From Gottfriedia sp002574545 (GTDB lineage Bacteria; Bacillota; Bacilli; Bacillales; Bacillaceae_G), in the NCBI GenBank assembly GCA_052180195.1, contig CP197469.1: DNA of 64,000 bases. The stretch is one strand, 5' to 3'. Below, one piece after another: positions 60,709 through 64,000 of this stretch. Each line of letters opens with the position of its first letter. Position 1 is the stretch's first letter. A program made the position numbers and the translations under genes. Below the pieces are notes generated by a model. It did not search any database. It had not been told where the DNA came from and worked only from the letters and a program-made list of their open reading frames with translations.

Positions 60709-61362
60709 ATGTTAAAAGTAAATAACTTAACAAAACAATTTAATAAACAAACCGTATTAAATGAAGTCTCTTTTGAAGTTAATAAAGGAGAAATCGTTAC
60801 TCTATTAGGACAATCCGGAGCAGGAAAAACGACAATACTTCGTTGTATTAATGGCTTAGAAAGCTTCGATGGTGGATCAATTGAAATAGATGGGCAAGTG
60901 ATAAAATCTAAAAAAGATCTTTTAAAAATAAGAAAAAATGTTGGACTTGTTTTTCAAAACTATAATTTATTCCCACATAAAACAGTAATTGAAAATATTA
61001 TTGAAGCCCCTATTCTTGTACTAGGTATGAATAAAGAAGAAGCTACAAAAAGAGCAATCGATCTATTAAAACAAGTTGGTCTTAGTGATAAAGCAAATTC
61101 ATTGCCATATGAGCTATCCGGCGGTCAGCAACAACGTGTTGCTATTGCTAGAGCGTGTGCGCTACAGCCAAAAATTCTTTGCTTTGATGAACCTACTTCT
61201 GCACTAGATCCTGAACTAACGAACGGAATTGCAGAGATTATGAAACAGTTAGCAAAGGACGGAATGAGCATTCTAGTCATTACTCACGACATGGAATTCG
61301 CAAAGAATGTTTCGACTCGTACACTACTTGTAAAAGAAGGAAAAGTTTTAGCAAGTGCATGA
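60709..61362 (+). CDS. Amino-acid ABC transporter ATP-binding protein
   Basis: 217 residues. Walker A GQSGAGKTTILRCING near 34-49, Q-loop FQNYNLFPHKTVIENI near 85-100, signature ELSGGQQQRVAIARACALQP near 140, Walker B LCFDEPTSALDPEL, H-loop ITHDMEFAKNVS. The FPHKTVxEN motif is that of the polar amino acid (GlnQ/HisP) group. Slightly shorter than usual (about 240) at the C-terminus. Last gene of the T-box operon, with a terminator after it. Confidence 0.93.
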   Translation: MLKVNNLTKQFNKQTVLNEVSFEVNKGEIVTLLGQSGAGKTTILRCINGLESFDGGSIEIDGQVIKSKKDLLKIRKNVGLVFQNYNLFPHKTVIENIIEAPILVLGMNKEEATKRAIDLLKQVGLSDKANSLPYELSGGQQQRVAIARACALQPKILCFDEPTSALDPELTNGIAEIMKQLAKDGMSILVITHDMEFAKNVSTRTLLVKEGKVLASA

Positions 61363-61397
61363 ATGAATGTAGGCAAAAACTACTCTTCATTTCTATA

Positions 61398-61442
61398 AAA
61401 AGGTGAATTTAGCATGTTAATTGCAGATTCACCTTTTTTTAT
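61398..61442 (+). terminator. Terminator of the amino-acid ABC operon
   Basis: AAAAGGTGAAT / ATTCACCTTTT stem with TTTTTTT tail, 36 bp after the last stop codon. Confidence 0.88.
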
Positions 61443-61456
61443 TTGCTTCATTCAAT

Positions 61457-61490
61457 AAAAAAAGCGCCTTAAAGTTATAGGCGCCACTTA
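61457..61490 (-). terminator. Terminator of the cyd operon
   Basis: GGCGCCTATAACTTTAAGGCGC read on the minus strand: GCGCC / GGCGC-type stem followed by TTTTTTTATTG, just after the small membrane ORF. Confidence 0.8.
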
Positions 61491-61497
61491 CTCATTA

Positions 61498-61596
61498 TCA
61501 ATGAAAAAATTTACTAATAAAAGATAATCCCATAATAAAAGCTACAATAAAACATAAAAGCACAAGCCGCTTTTCATGTTTATTAGAAGAGTGCAT
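61498..61596 (-). CDS. Tiny membrane protein after cydB (possible CydS/CydX-like subunit)
   Basis: 32 residues, MHSSNKHEKRLVLLCFIVAF then IMGLSFISKFFH; one membrane helix after a basic start. GGGGGAGATGTA precedes the ATG at 61596, 15 bp after cydB, and the operon terminator follows it. Small single-helix subunits (CydS in Geobacillus, CydX in E. coli) stabilise bd oxidases and often come from this place. The sequence is not like the Geobacillus CydS I remember, so identity is by position and size only. Confidence 0.6.
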   Translation of the reverse strand: MHSSNKHEKRLVLLCFIVAFIMGLSFISKFFH

Positions 61597-61611
61597 TACA
61601 TCTCCCCCACT

Positions 61612-62628
61612 TTACTTTTTGCCTTGAACGTATTCGGCATCAAATAAAAATAGTTTAAATAAGAACAATAACGATGGCACTAATAAGAGTAATCCTAAGA
61701 CAAATACTGTTACTAGCATAGTACCTGATGTTTGATTCGTGTATCCATTATAGATCGTAATATAAGGATCCAATATATATGGCAAGTGAGCTGCTCCATA
61801 GCCGAAAAAGGCGAAGAAAAATTGGAGCATGACAAATATAAAGGCTGTTCCGTAATTCCGTTTTAGTAAAATTAATGATGATGCGATTAAAAAACAAATT
61901 AATGATAATAAAAACATCCACCAATAATGATTTACGATATTTTGATAAAATCTAACGTTATTATCTCTTAATCCCACAAAGACAAGAAAGCTTGATAAAA
62001 TCGTTGGAACGGTCCAGAATAAAGCATATTGTCTTAATATTGCTAGCGCACTTTCATCTTTCGCTTTACTTGCGTAATAGGTTAAAAATGTTGCGCTTAT
62101 ATATAGGACTGAAATAATTGCAATGATGACAACACTCCAGGAGTAAATACTTGTTAATAAATTTTTAGCTAAAAATTGAACGACTCCGTTTTTTTCAATT
62201 ATATATCCTCCTCCAGAAATGGTCAGAACCGTACAAAGTGAAGCGGGAATCAATAGACCTGTTGCTCCATATAAGAACAAATAAACTTTATTTTCCTTTG
62301 ATCCATAATTAGAAAAAGCATAAAATGATCCTCTAATTGCCAATAGGATTAACGAAATACTTCCTGGGATTAAAAGGGCTGTTCCATAATAAAATGCAAC
62401 ACTTGGAAAAAATCCTATAATGCCAACAAAGAAAAATACAAAAAATACATTTGTTATCTCCCAAACAGGTGATAAATATCTACTAATCAAATTATTTATT
62501 AAGTGATCCTTTTTTGTTACTTTTCCATAATAAGCAAAGAATCCAGCACCGAAGTCAATTGATGCTATAATGATATATCCATATAGAAATATCCATAAAA
62601 CGATTATTCCTAATAACTCAATATTCAA
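61612..62628 (-). CDS. cydB: Cytochrome d ubiquinol oxidase subunit II
   Basis: 338 residues with eight to nine membrane helices. N-terminal CydB block LWIFLYGYIIIASIDFGAGFFAYYGKVTKKD near 11-41, including the FGAG glycine/acid motif, and YLSPVWEITNVFFVFFFVGIIGFFPSVAF near 51-79 (WE.TN variant of the WExN motif). Helps CydA reduce oxygen at low oxygen levels. About 107 bp lie between cydA and cydB. The divergent N-terminal region is in keeping with YthB-type subunits. Confidence 0.9.
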   Translation of the reverse strand: MNIELLGIIVLWIFLYGYIIIASIDFGAGFFAYYGKVTKKDHLINNLISRYLSPVWEITNVFFVFFFVGIIGFFPSVAFYYGTALLIPGSISLILLAIRGSFYAFSNYGSKENKVYLFLYGATGLLIPASLCTVLTISGGGYIIEKNGVVQFLAKNLLTSIYSWSVVIIAIISVLYISATFLTYYASKAKDESALAILRQYALFWTVPTILSSFLVFVGLRDNNVRFYQNIVNHYWWMFLLSLICFLIASSLILLKRNYGTAFIFVMLQFFFAFFGYGAAHLPYILDPYITIYNGYTNQTSGTMLVTVFVLGLLLLVPSLLFLFKLFLFDAEYVQGKK

Positions 62629-62735
62629 TGTTCACCCTCCTATTCATTGGCTTTGTTTCAAATTGCAGTCGTACTCTTTAAAGCTACAATATTTATAACT
62701 TACCAAGAGTTTTTTAAATGACCTTTAAACAGAGC

Positions 62736-64000
62736 CTATTTTTTAAAACGATATTGAAGTTCATCTTCGGGTGGATTATGAATGAACATTTTTCGAATAA
62801 CGATTGTACAAAAGACTCCTAAAAAGACATATAAAACAAAAAATAACCAAAACATACTGCCTAGTCCTTTGGCAGTTGTGGCTCCTTCTGAAACCTTCAT
62901 ATATCCTCTTAAAATCCACGGTTGGCGGCCTATTTCAGCAATCATCCATCCAAGTTCGATATTAATCATCGCCAATGGTCCAGTTAGCGCTAGTCCACGT
63001 AAAAGCCACTTATTATGCATCCAATTTTTCTTTTTAATAGAAAACACAACAAATATGAAGGTCATCGATATAATTAAGCCGACAAAAGTCATTTTTATAT
63101 CAAATAAATAATGGATAAACAAAGGTGGCGTCTCTTCTTTTGGAAATTCATTTAATCCAGTTACTGGTGCATTAAAATCTGAGAAAGATAAAAAGCTTAA
63201 CAGTTTAGGAATTCGAATTTCATATTTTACTTCATGTGTTTGATCATCAAGCGTTCCGAATAAGACAAAATCTGCCCCTCTTTCCGTCTCAAAATGCCAT
63301 TCAATTGCTGCTAGTTTTTCTGGTTGATATTTAGCAAGGAATTTTGCGGAAACATCTCCCGTGACACCTGTTAAAACAGCAAAAATTAATCCTAGTGTTG
63401 CTGCTAATCGGAGCCCTTTTCGTGTGTATTCCGTATTTTTTCTTCTTAATAACTGAATAGCGGCAATCGACGTTAATATAAGAGCAGATGCAACATATGC
63501 AGTAACAACTACATGTAAAGTTTTGGAAGGAGCAGCTGGATTAAACATTGCGGCAATTGGATCGACCGTTTTAATGATTCCATTTTTCAAAGTAAAACCT
63601 TGTGGAGTATTCATAAATGCATTTACTGTGGTAATGAAAAACGCCGACAAAGTTGAACCTAATATCACAGGTAAAATGATTAACCAATGATAAATAGGTT
63701 TTTTAAATCGATCCCAAGTGTATAGATAAATCCCTAGGAATATCGCCTCAAAAAAGAAGGCGAATGTTTCCATAAACAGTGGAAAACTAATTGCTTGACC
63801 AGCAATCCTCATAAAGCTCGGCCATAATAAAGATAGTTGTAAACCAATACATGTTCCAGTTACTACTCCAACTGCAACGGTAATTGTGTAACCCCTGGCC
63901 CATCTTCTTGCCATCAGCGTATAGTGTGGATCCTTTTTTAAAATTCCTAACCCTTCTGCAATAGCAATCATTAAGGGTATTCCTACGCCAATTGTTGCAA
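62736..64000 (-). CDS. cydA: Cytochrome bd oxidase subunit I, YthA-type, N-terminus cut by window edge
   Basis: The frame runs past base 64000 (reading in as ATIGVGIPLMIAIAEGLGIL), so the first residues, including the first heme ligand region, are missing. Clear CydA features: VAVGVVTGTCIGLQLSLLWPSF, METFAFFFEAIFLGIYLYTWDRF, His ligand in LHVVVTAYVAS, and IAEIGRQPWILRGYMK with the GRQPW motif near heme b558. The short periplasmic Q-loop places it with the cyanide-insensitive/YthA class. It uses quinol to reduce oxygen. Confidence 0.93.
   Translation of the reverse strand, partial: ATIGVGIPLMIAIAEGLGILKKDPHYTLMARRWARGYTITVAVGVVTGTCIGLQLSLLWPSFMRIAGQAISFPLFMETFAFFFEAIFLGIYLYTWDRFKKPIYHWLIILPVILGSTLSAFFITTVNAFMNTPQGFTLKNGIIKTVDPIAAMFNPAAPSKTLHVVVTAYVASALILTSIAAIQLLRRKNTEYTRKGLRLAATLGLIFAVLTGVTGDVSAKFLAKYQPEKLAAIEWHFETERGADFVLFGTLDDQTHEVKYEIRIPKLLSFLSFSDFNAPVTGLNEFPKEETPPLFIHYLFDIKMTFVGLIISMTFIFVVFSIKKKNWMHNKWLLRGLALTGPLAMINIELGWMIAEIGRQPWILRGYMKVSEGATTAKGLGSMFWLFFVLYVFLGVFCTIVIRKMFIHNPPEDELQYRFKK

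Overview
The window reads as chromosomal DNA of a low-GC, spore-forming Firmicute of the Bacillaceae (Bacillus sensu lato). Signs are AT-rich intergenic DNA, strong AGGAGG-type ribosome sites with several TTG starts, CcpA cre sites, T-box and TPP leaders, a Roc arginine/ornithine cluster, a ZosA-like ATPase and a YthAB-type cytochrome bd oxidase. I cannot name the species. Most genes are ordinary chromosomal ones.

Layout. 1-2.7 kb: a cell-surface glycan block (UDP-ManNAc dehydrogenase start, GT4 glycosyltransferase, UDP-GlcNAc 2-epimerase). 3.3-5 kb: a small protein and an APH-like kinase. 5-12.3 kb: a YesM/YesN-type two-component pair beside a carbohydrate ABC transporter with two perfect cre sites and a repeated 16-bp motif. 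12.5-16.2 kb: DUF805, a 1.45-kb repeat element, a VanZ protein and a LysM protein. 16.4-19.4 kb: a second, paralogous copy of the sugar ABC operon without its own sensor pair. 19.5-26.4 kb: DMT transporter, SH3/NlpC endopeptidase, metal P-type ATPase, YihY, YtxH-like protein and LMW phosphatase. 26.7-27.6 kb: TPP riboswitch and thiT. 27.7-30.8 kb: a WxL surface-protein pair. 31.3-32.2 kb: a 51-aa membrane protein followed by a second repeat element. 32.5 kb: dps. 33.2-39.1 kb: oligopeptide ABC operon. 39.5-45.4 kb: rocE, rocG, rocD with a sigma-54 promoter and a divergent RocR-like activator. 45.5-48.5 kb: Gly-rich protein, pheA, a LacI/GalR regulator and a truncated galactokinase. 49-57.9 kb: mixed metabolic genes and two divergent orphan histidine kinases. 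58.1-58.7 kb: a type I toxin locus and a decayed duplicate. 58.8-61.4 kb: a T-box (probable His specifier) and an amino-acid ABC transporter. 61.5-64 kb: cytochrome bd oxidase with a tiny membrane ORF, cut by the window edge.

The most unusual structure is a pair of related non-coding elements (about 12986-14438 and 31469-32186). Each is built of 52-bp tandem hairpin units (25 and 11 copies), shares a leader and trailer, and is bounded by imperfect terminal inverted repeats. Each is also flanked on both sides by near-duplicate copies of a terminator-like stem-loop, with a different sequence at each locus but matching left and right. This looks like a non-autonomous mobile element that inserts in transcription terminators and makes unusually long target duplications (about 22-30 bp). 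I know of no description of it. Secondary points are the duplicated sugar transporter, the galK remnant beside its likely regulator, and the toxin duplicate that lost its toxin but kept its antisense region.
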